Positions 25,322 to 34,835 of a stretch of 64,000 bases of DNA are shown one piece after another. Position numbers and translations under genes: made by a program. The notes under the pieces are model-generated. The model searched no databases. It was not told the origin of the DNA and worked only from the letters and a program-made list of their open reading frames with translations. The first letter of the stretch is position 1; every line of letters starts with the position of its first letter. This stretch comes from Pseudomonas sp. L5B5 (GTDB lineage: Bacteria; Pseudomonadota; Gammaproteobacteria; Pseudomonadales; Pseudomonadaceae): NCBI RefSeq assembly GCF_020520285.1, contig NZ_CP084742.1, positions 1,798,001-1,862,000 of the forward strand. Reading direction: 5' to 3'.

Positions 25322-26872
25322 ATGAACTGCAGCGACGTACTGATCATCGGCGCCGGCCCCACCGGCCTGGTCCTGGCGCTCTGGTTGCGCCGGCAAGGGG
25401 TCAAGGTGCGGATCATCGACAAGACCCACGGCCCGGGCACCACCTCCCGGGCCCTGGCGGTGCAGGCCCGGACCCTCGAGCTGTATCGCCAGCTGGATCT
25501 GACCCAGGCCATCGTCGAGCGTGGACACCACGTGCCGGCGGTGAACCTGTGGGTCAAGGGTGAACGAGTCGCCCAACTGCCGTTCGAGGCCATAGGCGGC
25601 GACCTGACTCCCTATCCGTTCCTGCAGATCTTCCCCCAGGACGAACATGAGCGACTGCTGATCGAGCGCCTGGCCCTGCTGGGAGTCAGCGTCGAGCGCG
25701 ACACCGAACTGCTGGCCTTCACCGACCACGGCCACCTGATCAACGCCCGCCTGCGCGGCCCCGATGGCCGGGAAGAACACTGCCAGGCGTTCTACCTCGC
25801 CGGCTGCGACGGAGCCCACTCCATCGTGCGCAAGACCCTGGGCACCGGTTTTCCGGGAGGCACCTACCAACAGGTGTTCTACGTCGCCGATGTCGAGGCC
25901 GACGGCCCGAGTCTCGACGGCCAGTTGCACGTGGACCTGGACGACGCCGACTTCCTGGCGGTGTTTCCCCTGGCCCAGAGCGGCCGCGCCCGGCTGATCG
26001 GCACCGTGCGCGACGAACGCGCCGAACACCCGGAACAGCTGCGTTTCGACGATGTCAGCCAACGGGCCATGCACCAGCTCAAGGTGCAGGTCGGCCAGGT
26101 CAACTGGTTCTCCAGCTATCGGGTCCATCATCGGGTGGCCGAGCAGTTCCACTGTGGCCGGGCGTTCCTGCTCGGCGATGCGGCCCACCTGCACAGCCCG
26201 GCGGGTGGCCAGGGCATGAACACCGGCATCGGCGATGCCATCAACCTGGCCTGGAAACTGGCAGCGGTGCTCGGCGGCCAGGCCAGCGAACAGCTGCTGG
26301 ACAGCTACGGCATCGAGCGCATGGAGTTTGCCCGGCGCCTGGTGGCCACCACCGACCGAGTGTTCAGCTTCGCCACCGCCGACGGCCCGATCGCCTACCT
26401 GGTACGCACGCGCGTGGCCCCCCTGCTGCTGCCCAGGATCACCGCCTTCGACCGAGCCCGGGAGTTCCTGTTTCGCACCGTGTCGCAGATCACCCTCAAC
26501 TATCGCGGCATGCCGCTGAGCGCCGGCAGTGCCGGCCCGGTACACGGCGGTGACCGCCTGCCCTGGGTCAAGGACGATACCCAGGACAATTTCGATAGCC
26601 TGCAGTACCTGGGCTGGCAGGTGCATGTGTATGGCGAGGCGAACGAGGCCTTGCGCAACTGGTGCCAGGCCGAAGGGATTGCGTTGCGGGTCTACGCCTG
26701 GCTGGACGCCCATGCCGAGGCCGGGCTGGTGCACAACGCCCTGTACCTGCTGCGCCCCGACACCTACGTGGCACTGGTGGATCGCTCGGCCGAGCCACGG
26801 GTGCTGGAGCGCTATTTCCGTGAGCAGCAGATATCCCCGCAGCCTTTCACGGCGCTGCGCAACGCGCCGTGA
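25322..26872 (+). CDS. FAD-dependent aromatic monooxygenase (PheA/TfdB/MhpA type)
   Basis: A 516-residue class A flavoprotein hydroxylase. The FAD-binding GAGPTG is at about residues 10-15, the DG motif in GCDGAHSIVRKTLG at about 160, and the second FAD/GD motif FLLGDAAHLHSPAGGQGMNTGIGDAINLAWKLA at about 285-317. A C-terminal thioredoxin-like domain is consistent with the phenol hydroxylase/MhpA subgroup. It uses NAD(P)H and O2 to hydroxylate an aromatic ring. The substrate is not evident from its neighbours. Confidence 0.9.
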   Translation: MNCSDVLIIGAGPTGLVLALWLRRQGVKVRIIDKTHGPGTTSRALAVQARTLELYRQLDLTQAIVERGHHVPAVNLWVKGERVAQLPFEAIGGDLTPYPFLQIFPQDEHERLLIERLALLGVSVERDTELLAFTDHGHLINARLRGPDGREEHCQAFYLAGCDGAHSIVRKTLGTGFPGGTYQQVFYVADVEADGPSLDGQLHVDLDDADFLAVFPLAQSGRARLIGTVRDERAEHPEQLRFDDVSQRAMHQLKVQVGQVNWFSSYRVHHRVAEQFHCGRAFLLGDAAHLHSPAGGQGMNTGIGDAINLAWKLAAVLGGQASEQLLDSYGIERMEFARRLVATTDRVFSFATADGPIAYLVRTRVAPLLLPRITAFDRAREFLFRTVSQITLNYRGMPLSAGSAGPVHGGDRLPWVKDDTQDNFDSLQYLGWQVHVYGEANEALRNWCQAEGIALRVYAWLDAHAEAGLVHNALYLLRPDTYVALVDRSAEPRVLERYFREQQISPQPFTALRNAP

Positions 26873-26937
26873 AAGGCTGAGCCGCCCTCACCGGTACTGG
26901 CACGGTTCCGGCCTCAGCCGGCCCCACGGCACGGGCC

Positions 26938-29412
26938 TCAGAAGTCGGCCTTGACCGACAGGGTGAAGTTGCGCGGATCACCATAGAAGTTGCCGAAGTT
27001 CTCGGTGCCGATGGTGGTGTAGTAGCGCTTGTCCAACAGGTTGTTGCCGTTCAGCGCCAGGGACCAGGTGTCGTCGATGCGATAGCCGATGCGTCCGTTC
27101 CAGATGGCATAACCGGCCTGGCTGATGTGCTTGCCGCTGGTGGGCGAGACGCGGAAATTGTCACTCTGGGCATTGACCCCGGCCCCCACGGTGAAGCGCT
27201 CCAGGGCGCCGCCCAGCTGGTAGTCGCCCCAGACCCGCAACAGGTGCCGTGGCACATAGGAATTGAAGGGCTGGCCGTTGTTGTTGCGGTTGGCATCCTC
27301 CAGGGTCTTGGTCTGGGTGTAGGTGTAGCCGGCCAGCACCTGCAGGCGCTCGATCACCTCGCCACTGACTTCGGCTTCGAAGCCCTGGGCACGAACCTTG
27401 CCCGAGTTCATCGAGCAGGTGCTGTCGGGGCATGCCGGGTCGTCCTGCTGGGCATCCTCCTGGATCGTGCGGAACAGGCTGAAGGCGCTGTTCAGGCGGC
27501 CGTCGAACCACTCGCCCTTGATCCCCGCTTCATAGCTCTTGCCCACCAGCGGCTTGAGGGTGGTGCCATCCAGGGTCCGATAGCTGCCCTGGGGAGTGAA
27601 GATGCTGGAATAGCTGGCATACACCGTCAGGTTGTCATTGAGGTCATACAAGACTCCGGCGAACGGGGTGACCTCGCCAGTTTCCCTGGAACGTGCGCTG
27701 GTTGGCGTGCGGGTTTCGCGCCAGTAGGCCACGGCATCGTTCTGCGACTTGTACCAGCTGACCCGGCTGCCCATGACCAGGGTCAGGGGGTCGGCCAGTT
27801 TCAGGCGCAGGGTGGAATACAGCCCTTGCTGCTGGATCCGCATATCAGAGGGGCCGCCCCGGCTGGAGTTGCCCTGGTAATAGCTGTCATCGGGCTTGGG
27901 CAGGTGGTGATCAGGGTCCAGTACATTCTGCCGTTGCGGCAAGCTGGCCACGGCATAGAAGTCGTCCTTGATCGAGCGGCTGGCGTTGGCCCCGACAGTC
28001 AGCTCGTGCTCCTGGCCAAAGGCTTGGAAGTGCCCATCGACATAGGCATCGAAGCCGTAGTCCACCTGGTCGTAGTCATAGATGCTGGCCAGCATCAGGG
28101 TATTGGAGCGGCTGGCGCCCACCGGCACCGAGCCACTGGGGAAGGCGTACTCGATGTCCTGGGTGTTGCGGCTGTAGACCCCCGCCACCTTCAGCGCCCA
28201 GTCGTCGTTGAGCTGCTGCCTGAGGTCGGCGAAATAGGTCGCGCGCTTGCTGCGCGAGTTGTTCCAGGCGGTGTTCAGGCAGGTCGAACGGCCGAGCTTG
28301 AGGTCGCTGCCGTCGCTGTAGCGCGGCAGGCCGCCCCAGCACGGGCGCGAATCGACGTCTTCATAGGCCATGCCCAGGCCCAGGGTGGTGTCGTCACTGA
28401 GATCGAAATCCAGGGCGCCGTAGTAGACCTGGTCCTTGCGCTCACCCAGGTCATAGAAATATTGCCGGGTCTGCTGGGTCACCACCGCCCGGCCGCGGAT
28501 GGTGCCGGCATCGTTCAACGGCCCACCGGTATCCACCTGCCCCCGATAATTGTCCCAGCTGCCGGCGGACAGCGTCAGCTCGGTGTGAGGCGTGGCCTGG
28601 CCGCGCTTGCGCACGAAGTTCACCGAGCCGGCCGTGCCGCCCGCCCCCTTGAGCATGCCGGCGGCGCCGCGCAGGATCTCCACCCGGTCGTAGAAGGCCA
28701 TGTCGCTGCTGAAGCTGTCGGCCTGCACGTAGCTGCTGCCCATGTCCAGGGGCACGCCGTCGTACTGGTACTGGCCGGTCATGCGAAAGCCCCGGGAGTA
28801 GAAGTACTTGCCGCCCATGGGCGAGTCGTAGAGGGTGATGCCCGGGGTTTTCTCCATCACCTGGTCGATGGTGTTGAGGTTCTGGTCATCGAGCATCTTG
28901 CGGGTGATCACCGTCACCGACTGCGGGGTTTCCTTGAGCGAGTGCTGGCCCTTGCCGATGGTCACCGCGCCTGTGGTGTAGGAGCCGGAGTATTCAGTGG
29001 TGGCCCCCAGCTCCTGGCCCTGCACCTGGGTAGTGCCCAGCTCCAGGGCGCCACTGCCCTGGGGCACGGGCCGCAGCACGTAGCTGCCGTTGTTCTGCGG
29101 CTCGGCCTGCCAGCCGCTGCCGGCGAGAATCCGGGCAAAACCTTCCTGCACGCCGTAGTCGCCCTTCAGGCCGGCTGAACGCAGGCCGCTCGTCTGCCGG
29201 GCATCGAAGGAAATCGCCGCACCGGCGGCGCTGGCATAACGGCTCAGCACCTCGGTGAGCTCACCGGCGGCGATATCGAAATGGCGGACTGCCATCTGCT
29301 CGCTCGCTGCCGCTGCCATTGCCGGTGCCAGCACCACGCCGTGGGCCGTCAGCGCCCCCCATAACCCGATCCTGACTGCCAGCACCCGCTTGGACTTGTG
29401 TACATCAGACAT
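26938..29412 (-). CDS. TonB-dependent siderophore receptor with STN signalling domain
   Basis: An 824-residue outer-membrane transporter of the FpvA/FoxA/FhuE type. A signal sequence is followed by a secretin/TonB short N-terminal domain (HFDIAAGELTEVLSRYASAAGAAISFDARQ, about 43-95) that talks to FecR, then a plug with SLKETPQSVTVITRKMLDDQNLNTIDQVM, and a 22-strand barrel ending in GDPRNFTLSVKADF with a terminal Phe. It is downstream of fecR and fecI homologues on the same strand. The cognate sigma/anti-sigma pair and the STN domain make a surface-signalling system. The siderophore is not determinable by eye. Confidence 0.94.
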   Translation of the reverse strand: MSDVHKSKRVLAVRIGLWGALTAHGVVLAPAMAAAASEQMAVRHFDIAAGELTEVLSRYASAAGAAISFDARQTSGLRSAGLKGDYGVQEGFARILAGSGWQAEPQNNGSYVLRPVPQGSGALELGTTQVQGQELGATTEYSGSYTTGAVTIGKGQHSLKETPQSVTVITRKMLDDQNLNTIDQVMEKTPGITLYDSPMGGKYFYSRGFRMTGQYQYDGVPLDMGSSYVQADSFSSDMAFYDRVEILRGAAGMLKGAGGTAGSVNFVRKRGQATPHTELTLSAGSWDNYRGQVDTGGPLNDAGTIRGRAVVTQQTRQYFYDLGERKDQVYYGALDFDLSDDTTLGLGMAYEDVDSRPCWGGLPRYSDGSDLKLGRSTCLNTAWNNSRSKRATYFADLRQQLNDDWALKVAGVYSRNTQDIEYAFPSGSVPVGASRSNTLMLASIYDYDQVDYGFDAYVDGHFQAFGQEHELTVGANASRSIKDDFYAVASLPQRQNVLDPDHHLPKPDDSYYQGNSSRGGPSDMRIQQQGLYSTLRLKLADPLTLVMGSRVSWYKSQNDAVAYWRETRTPTSARSRETGEVTPFAGVLYDLNDNLTVYASYSSIFTPQGSYRTLDGTTLKPLVGKSYEAGIKGEWFDGRLNSAFSLFRTIQEDAQQDDPACPDSTCSMNSGKVRAQGFEAEVSGEVIERLQVLAGYTYTQTKTLEDANRNNNGQPFNSYVPRHLLRVWGDYQLGGALERFTVGAGVNAQSDNFRVSPTSGKHISQAGYAIWNGRIGYRIDDTWSLALNGNNLLDKRYYTTIGTENFGNFYGDPRNFTLSVKADF

Positions 29413-29514
29413 GCTTTGCCATCCCCCACGCTCGAAAATGAATCCACTGGGGGATGAGCCGGATCAGCTCCGACAATAGTGCAAACGAGAACAATTATTT
29501 TTTCCCGTAGGGAT

Positions 29515-30486
29515 TCAGCTCAGATGGCTGCCGGAGACACGCACCCAATACCGGGTATAACGCTTGACCTGCAAGGAGAAACCGCTTTGCAGCGCCGCCA
29601 GGGCACGATCGGTGTCGTCGATGGGAAAGGCCCCTGAGACCTTCAGCCCGGCGATCTGCGGATCGCACTGCAAGACCCCGCGCCGGTAGCGTGAAAGGTC
29701 GGCGAGCAAGTCCCCCAGGGGCCGGTCGATGGCGATGATGCTGCCCTGGCGCCAGGCGCCCACCGAAGCATCGTTGGGCCGCAACGCGGCAAAGTCCCGG
29801 GCGCTGAACGCCAACTGCTGGCCGGCCTCGACCCGGCGTGGTGCGGAGCCATGGCCGAGGCTGACCTGTACCGCGTGCTCGAGCACCGCGACCTGATCCT
29901 CGCGCTCGTCGCTGCGCAGCACGAAGCGCGTGCCCAGGGCCAGCACCCTGGCGTGCCGGGTGAACACCTGGAATGGCCGCTGCAACGAGTCGGCGCCGGT
30001 GCTGACCAGCATCTCGCCCCACAGCAACGTCACCTTGCGTTGCTCGCCGTCGAACTGCACGTTGACCGACGTATTGGTATTGAGCAGCAGCGAACTACCG
30101 TCCGCCAAGCGTATTTCCCGACGCTCGCCAACCTGGGTGCGGTAGTCGGCCAGCAGTTGCTGGGCGCTGTCGCTACGCCAGCCCAGCCACCCCAGGGAAC
30201 CCGCCGAAGCCAGCACCACCAGGTTGCGCATCAACTCACGACGCGAGCGCCCAGCCCCACGCAACGTGGAACCGGCGAGGCCACCGGGCAGCGCCGACAT
30301 CTGCTCGCCCAGTGCCTGCATCTGCGCCCAGGCCTCGCGGTGCAACGGATCGGCCGCCAGCCATTCGCGCCACGCCGCCTGCTCCTGCTCGCTGGCCGTA
30401 CCGGAGCGCAACTGGGCATACCAGCGAGCGGCGCCGCTGATGGCCTGGCGTTCGCCGACGCTCAATTGCAGCGGTGGCAGGCTCAT
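29515..30486 (-). CDS. FecR-family anti-sigma factor / sensor
   Basis: A 323-residue single-pass inner-membrane protein. The N-terminal cytoplasmic domain (WYAQLRSGTASEQEQAAWREWLAADPLHREAWAQM) is DUF4880-like, followed by a TM at about 95-112 (LMRNLVVLASAGSLGWLGW). The periplasmic FecR domain contains GERREIRLADGSSLLLNTNTSVNV and VFTRHARVLALGTRFVLR. It relays the receptor signal to the ECF sigma factor. The start at 30486 overlaps the sigma gene stop (ATGA), showing translational coupling. A start 11 codons earlier is unlikely. Confidence 0.93.
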   Translation of the reverse strand: MSLPPLQLSVGERQAISGAARWYAQLRSGTASEQEQAAWREWLAADPLHREAWAQMQALGEQMSALPGGLAGSTLRGAGRSRRELMRNLVVLASAGSLGWLGWRSDSAQQLLADYRTQVGERREIRLADGSSLLLNTNTSVNVQFDGEQRKVTLLWGEMLVSTGADSLQRPFQVFTRHARVLALGTRFVLRSDEREDQVAVLEHAVQVSLGHGSAPRRVEAGQQLAFSARDFAALRPNDASVGAWRQGSIIAIDRPLGDLLADLSRYRRGVLQCDPQIAGLKVSGAFPIDDTDRALAALQSGFSLQVKRYTRYWVRVSGSHLS

Positions 30487-31004
30487 CCGCGTTGCATCCG
30501 CATCTGCATCAGGCAGCAATGCTCCATCGCCTTGGCCATGTAGTTGTTGACGCTACGTACCGACACCCCCAGGCGCACGGCGATCTGCTCGTAGGTCAGG
30601 CCATCGCACTGGGACAGCAGGAAGGCCTGCTTGACCTTGGCCCCCAGCCCGTCGAGCAAGCGGTCGACTTCCATCAGGGCCTGCAGCAGCATGCCCTGCT
30701 CTTCTGGCGACGGGTGCAATGCCTCGGGCACCTCGGCCAGGGCCTCCAGATAGGCCTGCTCCAGGGAGCGACGGCGGAACAGGTCGATCAGCAAGCCATT
30801 GGCGATCCGTGACAGATAGGGCCGAGGCTCACGGATCTCCAGGGCATTGCGGGCCTTGAGCACCCGCACGAAGGTGTCCTGGGCCAGGTCGGCAGCATCG
30901 CAGGTATTGCCCAGGCGGCGGCGCAGCCACCCCTGGAGCCAGCCATGATGATCGAGGTAGAGGTCGTTGACGGCGCAGCGCAGGGTTAAGTCGTCGGCGG
31001 GCAT
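30483..31004 (-). CDS. ECF sigma factor, FecI-like
   Basis: A 173-residue extracytoplasmic-function sigma factor. The sigma-2 region includes DAADLAQDTFVRVLKARNALEIREPRPYLSRIANGLLIDLFRRRSLE. The sigma-4 region has LPP-less but typical AFLLSQCDGLTYEQIAVRLGVSVRSVNNYMAKAMEHC. It directs RNA polymerase to the downstream receptor gene upon FecR signalling. First gene of the fecI-fecR-receptor set, preceded by a Fur-box-like site. Confidence 0.94.
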   Translation of the reverse strand: MPADDLTLRCAVNDLYLDHHGWLQGWLRRRLGNTCDAADLAQDTFVRVLKARNALEIREPRPYLSRIANGLLIDLFRRRSLEQAYLEALAEVPEALHPSPEEQGMLLQALMEVDRLLDGLGAKVKQAFLLSQCDGLTYEQIAVRLGVSVRSVNNYMAKAMEHCCLMQMRMQRG

Positions 31005-31024
31005 GACAGTCGGGATTCATATTT

Positions 31025-31043
31025 GATAATGAATCGCATTGTC
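31025..31043. promoter_or_regulatory. Fur box upstream of fecI homologue
   Basis: GATAATGAATCGCATTGTC matches 14 of 19 positions of the consensus GATAATGATAATCATTATC. It lies 21 bp before the sigma factor start codon, where Fur binding would block transcription under iron-replete conditions. Confidence 0.7.
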
Positions 31044-31119
31044 ATGTAGGGACAGAAGGCTTGGCAATAGCCACGAACGCCGCGATGGCGTCCGTGGGCT
31101 GGGGCACTGGCGCGACGTA

Positions 31120-32094
31120 TCAGATCCCGGCCAGGGCCAGGTCCATCGCGAAGTAGGTGAAGATCAGGTCGGCGCCAGCACGCTTGATCGAGCCCAGGCT
31201 CTCGCGTACCACGCGCTGCTCGTCGATGGCACCGGCCTGGGCACCGAACTTGATCATCGCGTACTCGCCGCTGACCTGGTACGCCGCGACCGGCAGGCGC
31301 GAGGCTTCACGGATGTCGCGGATGATGTCGAGGTAGGCGCCCGCCGGCTTGACCATCAGCGAGTCGGCGCCTTCCTGTTCGTCCAGCAGCGATTCGCGCA
31401 CTGCTTCGCGGCGGTTCATCGGGTTCATCTGGTAGCTCTTGCGATCGCCCTTGAGCGCGCTGCCACCGGCTTCGCGGAACGGACCGTAAAGCGCCGAGGC
31501 GAACTTGGTGGAATAGGCCATGATCGGCGTCTGGGTGAAACCGGCGGCGTCCAGGGCCCGGCGAATGGCCTGGACCTGGCCGTCCATCGCCGCCGACGGC
31601 GCGATCACGTCGGCACCGGCACGGGCCGCGGCCACGGCCTGCTTGCCGAGGTTGGCCAGGGTCTGGTCGTTGTCCACTTCATGGCCGTGCATCACGCCGC
31701 AATGGCCGTGCTCGGTGTACTCGCAGAAGCAGGTGTCGGACATCACCACCATCTCCGGCACCGCGCCCTTGATGATGCGCGACATGCGCGACACCAGGCC
31801 GTTCTCCTGCCAGGTGTCGCTGCCGTCGCAGTCCAGGTGATGGGAGACGCCGAAGGTCATCACCGACTTGATCCCGGCCCGGGCGTAGCGCTCGATTTCA
31901 CCCGCGAGCCTGGATTCCGGAATGCGCATCACCCCGGGCATGCTCTTGATCGGTACGAAATCGTCGATTTCCTCCTCGACGAAGATCGGCAGCACCAGAT
32001 CGTTGAGGGTGAATTCGGTTTCCTGGAACAGGCTGCGCAGTTGTTCGGAACGACGCAGGCGACGAGGACGGGCTTCAGGGAACTGGCTGGACAT
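31120..32094 (-). CDS. hemB: Delta-aminolevulinic acid dehydratase (porphobilinogen synthase), zinc-type
   Basis: A 324-residue enzyme condensing two 5-aminolevulinate to porphobilinogen in tetrapyrrole synthesis. Both active-site lysines are visible ([16 protein letters not shown] and [13 protein letters not shown]). The metal site reads [16 protein letters not shown], the three-cysteine zinc motif of the E. coli type. P. aeruginosa HemB has an aspartate-rich, Cys-free version at this place. I chose the start at ATG 32094 (AGGA 6 nt upstream). It follows the iron-signalling operon but on its own unit. Probably a second, zinc-dependent HemB in this genome. Confidence 0.92.
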   Translation of the reverse strand: MSSQFPEARPRRLRRSEQLRSLFQETEFTLNDLVLPIFVEEEIDDFVPIKSMPGVMRIPESRLAGEIERYARAGIKSVMTFGVSHHLDCDGSDTWQENGLVSRMSRIIKGAVPEMVVMSDTCFCEYTEHGHCGVMHGHEVDNDQTLANLGKQAVAAARAGADVIAPSAAMDGQVQAIRRALDAAGFTQTPIMAYSTKFASALYGPFREAGGSALKGDRKSYQMNPMNRREAVRESLLDEQEGADSLMVKPAGAYLDIIRDIREASRLPVAAYQVSGEYAMIKFGAQAGAIDEQRVVRESLGSIKRAGADLIFTYFAMDLALAGI

Positions 32095-32348
32095 GATTTT
32101 TCCTAAGGCTGAGCGCGGGACAACACGAGCGATGTCGAAAAAAGGCAGAAAGCTTATGCCTGCCGCCGCCAGGGTACAAACCCGGGACACTCAAGAAAGC
32201 CTTGCCGAAACCGTAACAATCACCGCCAAGCCCCGTGTTTGCGCGGTTTACCCCACGGAGCCGGACGAGGCTGCGACCATCTGACGCAACAGCCGAAACA
32301 AGGCAGCGGCACGCTTGCCGCTGCTTCTGGTACTCGAGCGGACACGCC

Positions 32349-32855
32349 TCACTCCTGCAGCTCATCGCCTTGCAGGTTGAGGGTGTAGTGCTTGAGCGGC
32401 GTCTTGAAGTAGGCCAGGCCTTCGCCGTTGACCTTGCCCCTGAGGACGATCTTGCTGATCGAGTCGGCAATGTCATCGTCTTCATTTTCGGCGCTGATCG
32501 TCGCTTCGATGCATTCGCCAGGCTTGTAGCCCTGGGTGCGAACGATCAGGTTGAGGTCGACGTAGTGGTCGGCCTCCCCTCCCACGACACGATGATCACC
32601 GGGCCCCTGGGTCCAATAGATTTCAACCACCTTGCCGGGTGACGGCGTGGCCGGCAGGGTGCATGAGGCCTGGATGGCAATCACCGTCGCGCCGGGTGCG
32701 CGCGCCGGGTTCGCTGGTGCCGCAGGATCGCTGCCTGGTGTCTTGCCGGGCAAGGTCACCGGGTGGGGTTGCGGCTTGATCGGTGCGGTGTCGGCAACGC
32801 ACAGCAACGGGTTGAAAACCAGGGCGCCCACCAGGCCAGCGCACAGCCGGTTCAT
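32349..32855 (-). CDS. Secreted/periplasmic protein of unknown function
   Basis: A 168-residue protein with a Sec signal peptide (MNRLCAGLVGALVFNPLLCVADT, cleavage after about residue 21). A Pro/Ala-rich linker (PQPHPVTLPGKTPGSDPAAPANPARAPGA) follows, then a C-terminal beta-rich domain (YVDLNLIVRTQGYKPGECIEATISAENED, ISKIVLRGKVNGEGLAYFKTPL). Its ATG overlaps the stop of the PhzF gene (ATGA), so the two are translationally coupled. I do not recognise the family. Confidence 0.65.
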   Translation of the reverse strand: MNRLCAGLVGALVFNPLLCVADTAPIKPQPHPVTLPGKTPGSDPAAPANPARAPGATVIAIQASCTLPATPSPGKVVEIYWTQGPGDHRVVGGEADHYVDLNLIVRTQGYKPGECIEATISAENEDDDIADSISKIVLRGKVNGEGLAYFKTPLKHYTLNLQGDELQE

Positions 32856-33754
32856 GGACGCCCCGGTTCAGTGGCCGAGGAGGCATGGCCGCACTGGCGA
32901 ACGTTTTCCGGAAGACGACCCAGGCGCCCTTCGATGCACGTCTGCGCCGTGCCACCGATCCACACCTCGTCGCCCACCTGCTCCACCTCGATGCACCCGG
33001 CGCGCCCCATGCTCAGTCCCTGGCTGACACGGTAGCGCGACGGCGCCAGCCCCGCCCCGAGCAACCACTGGGCAATGCCGGCGTTCAGGCTGCCGGTGGC
33101 CGGGTCCTCGAGCATGCCGTCGCCGGCGATGAAGGCTCGCACCTCGAACTGCGCATCGGTGTCGTCGCGCAGAGAGTCACAAGGCGCGATCACCCCCACC
33201 GCCAGCCCGGTCAACGCCGGGTAATCCGGCTGCAGTTCCAGCACCTGCTGACGCTTGGCGAGCATCACCGCCAGCCAGCCGGCGCCATTGTCGACCCACT
33301 GGGCCGCGACGATCGCCCCGGGGGCCAGGCGCAGGCCCAGGCGCACCTGTTCCAGCAGTTCGGCCGCCACCGGCCCGGAGCGCAACAAGGGCGGTGCCAG
33401 GAATGCCAGCTGCCGCTCCTGGCGGCGAATGCGCACCAGGCCTACCGCGCATTCCTGGATGATCTCCTCACCCTGGGGCACGCCACCGGACTCCAGCCAG
33501 GCGTGGCAACTGCCCAGGGTCGGATGGCCGGCGAACGGCAACTCCTCCTGGGTGGTGAAGATCCGCAGGCGATAGTCGGCCCGCGGGTCGCGAGGCTTGA
33601 GGATGAAGGTGGTTTCGCTGAGGTTGGTCCAGTTGGCGAAGGTCGCCATCTGCTTCTCGTCGAGTTCGTCGGCATCGAACACCACGGCCACGGGATTGCC
33701 CTTGAAAGGCGTGGAGCTGAAGACATCGACCTGCTTGAAGCCCAGGGAACTCAT
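32852..33754 (-). CDS. PhzF-family isomerase/epimerase
   Basis: A 300-residue protein of the PhzF/diaminopimelate-epimerase-like fold. The N-terminus FKQVDVFSSTPFKGNPVAVVFDADELDEKQMATFANWTNLSETTFILKP is diagnostic, with the catalytic Glu in SETTF. A second signature is LRIFTTQEELPFAGHPTLGSCHAWLE. The C-terminal GDGMLEDPATGSLNAGIAQWLLG mirrors the first half. In phenazine synthesis PhzF isomerises DHHA, but no other phz genes are here, so this is a stand-alone YHI9-like member of unknown substrate. Confidence 0.92.
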   Translation of the reverse strand: MSSLGFKQVDVFSSTPFKGNPVAVVFDADELDEKQMATFANWTNLSETTFILKPRDPRADYRLRIFTTQEELPFAGHPTLGSCHAWLESGGVPQGEEIIQECAVGLVRIRRQERQLAFLAPPLLRSGPVAAELLEQVRLGLRLAPGAIVAAQWVDNGAGWLAVMLAKRQQVLELQPDYPALTGLAVGVIAPCDSLRDDTDAQFEVRAFIAGDGMLEDPATGSLNAGIAQWLLGAGLAPSRYRVSQGLSMGRAGCIEVEQVGDEVWIGGTAQTCIEGRLGRLPENVRQCGHASSATEPGRP

Positions 33755-33809
33755 GGGTCGTCCTGTTGGTGTTCTTGTGGGACCGCGAGTCTACGCCCCC
33801 ACGCCCACC

Positions 33810-33950
33810 TCGTGTAGCCGCTGCCGCAGGCTGCGCACGGCACCGCAGGGGTCGCGGGGGTCGAGGCCTGCTGGAGATTCTCATGCAAGGCCCTGCGGGC
33901 CTTCGCGCAGCCTCGCCGTGGCTCGACAGCGGCTACAGGCCCACGCTGCT
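33810..33950. repeat. GTAGCCGCTGCCGCAGGCTGCG repeat pair
   Basis: GTGTAGCCGCTGCCGCAGGC at the left and its inverted partner GCGCAGCCTCGCCGTGGCTCGACAGCGGCTACAG at the right, about 90 bp apart. The GGCCCTGCGGGCCTT hairpin lies between. Same family as the other blocks in this window. Confidence 0.75.
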
Positions 33951-33958
33951 GGCGCGGC

Positions 33959-34681
33959 CTACTGTACCGGCAGGAAATTCATCAGCAACAGGCTCTGCGC
34001 GTAGTTGAGCCCCACCCGCCGGTAACGCTCGTCGAGGATCTGCGTCAGCAAATCCAGGCGCGCCACGATCTTGCCGAACTCCACGGCAAAACTCAGGTTG
34101 CTGCCCTCCTCCGATATCTCGTTGGAGAACAGCAACAGTACCCCCTGGGCATCCTGGCGCTGGCCGAGCATCCAGGTGGCTTTCTCGATATTGCGCGCCG
34201 CGTTGCTGATGAATTGCGGATCGAGGGCGTCGGTCATGTAGAACTCGGTACGCCCGCCATGGGCGGTCACCAGCATGCTGCCGATGGCATAGATGAACGC
34301 CCCGACCCGATCGCCCTGGAACTCCGGGCTCAGGGAAAAACTCAAGGCCGCCAGGTCCCGGCGATCGCCCAGGGCCGGCAGCGGCTGGCGCTTCTCGATG
34401 GCATTGCGAATCTCCCGCTGCGCCGTGGTGCCATCCGGATAACCGGACTTGCGCCACTGGCTGGGGTTGCGCAGGTAGAGCTTGCCCATCAGCAGGTACA
34501 GGCTCTGCAGGTTGTCGCGCATGCCGATGGTGGCCATGCGGTCGACACTGGTCTGGAAGAACTCGTCGGCCTTGCCGTTACGAAACTGGTTGGCGATATC
34601 GCGCCCTTGCTGCTGGGTGCAGCCAGTGACGCCGAGCAGCAACAGGCCCGCCAGGAGCAGCGGCTGAAGCCGGGTTTGCAT
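33959..34681 (-). CDS. Lipoprotein, unknown function
   Basis: A 240-residue lipoprotein. The signal sequence MQTRLQPLLLAGLLLLGVTGC ends in a lipobox (Cys 21), followed by a helical domain with GRDIANQFRNGKADEFFQTSVDRMATIGMRDNLQSLYLLMGKLYLRNPSQWRK and RVGAFIYAIGSMLVTAHGGRTEFYMTDALDPQFISNAARNIE. The start is uncertain: ATG at 34681 gives the tidiest signal peptide, but an in-frame ATG at 34708 is possible and neither has a strong ribosome site. Monocistronic. Envelope role inferred. Confidence 0.7.
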   Translation of the reverse strand: MQTRLQPLLLAGLLLLGVTGCTQQQGRDIANQFRNGKADEFFQTSVDRMATIGMRDNLQSLYLLMGKLYLRNPSQWRKSGYPDGTTAQREIRNAIEKRQPLPALGDRRDLAALSFSLSPEFQGDRVGAFIYAIGSMLVTAHGGRTEFYMTDALDPQFISNAARNIEKATWMLGQRQDAQGVLLLFSNEISEEGSNLSFAVEFGKIVARLDLLTQILDERYRRVGLNYAQSLLLMNFLPVQ

Positions 34682-34782
34682 CGTGCAAGAAGAAGGAGCG
34701 TAGGCCATCGGCACCGGGTCGGAATTCACGGGCTGCAACGGGGATCGTCACAGCCAGGCCTGCTCATAGAACGCGAAACTGT

Positions 34783-34814
34783 AAAAAAGTGCGATGGCCG
34801 CTGCCGGCCATCGC
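34783..34814 (-). terminator. Rho-independent terminator after the acetoin/butanediol operon
   Basis: GCGATGGCC-N6-GGCCATCGC followed by AC and six Ts on the minus strand, just downstream of the bdh stop. A second hairpin GCCCGC/GCGGGC lies between the stop and this one. Clear end point of the aco operon. Confidence 0.85.
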
Positions 34815-34835
34815 CAAGACGCCCGCTGGCGGGCG

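Noticed and set aside
27127..29178. Plus-strand frame of more than 680 codons inside the TonB receptor
   Set aside because: Shadow of the receptor gene, which has clear signal, plug and barrel features.
32852..33754. Part of a phenazine biosynthesis cluster
   Set aside because: Only a PhzF-family protein is present, with no other phz genes; such stand-alone members are common.
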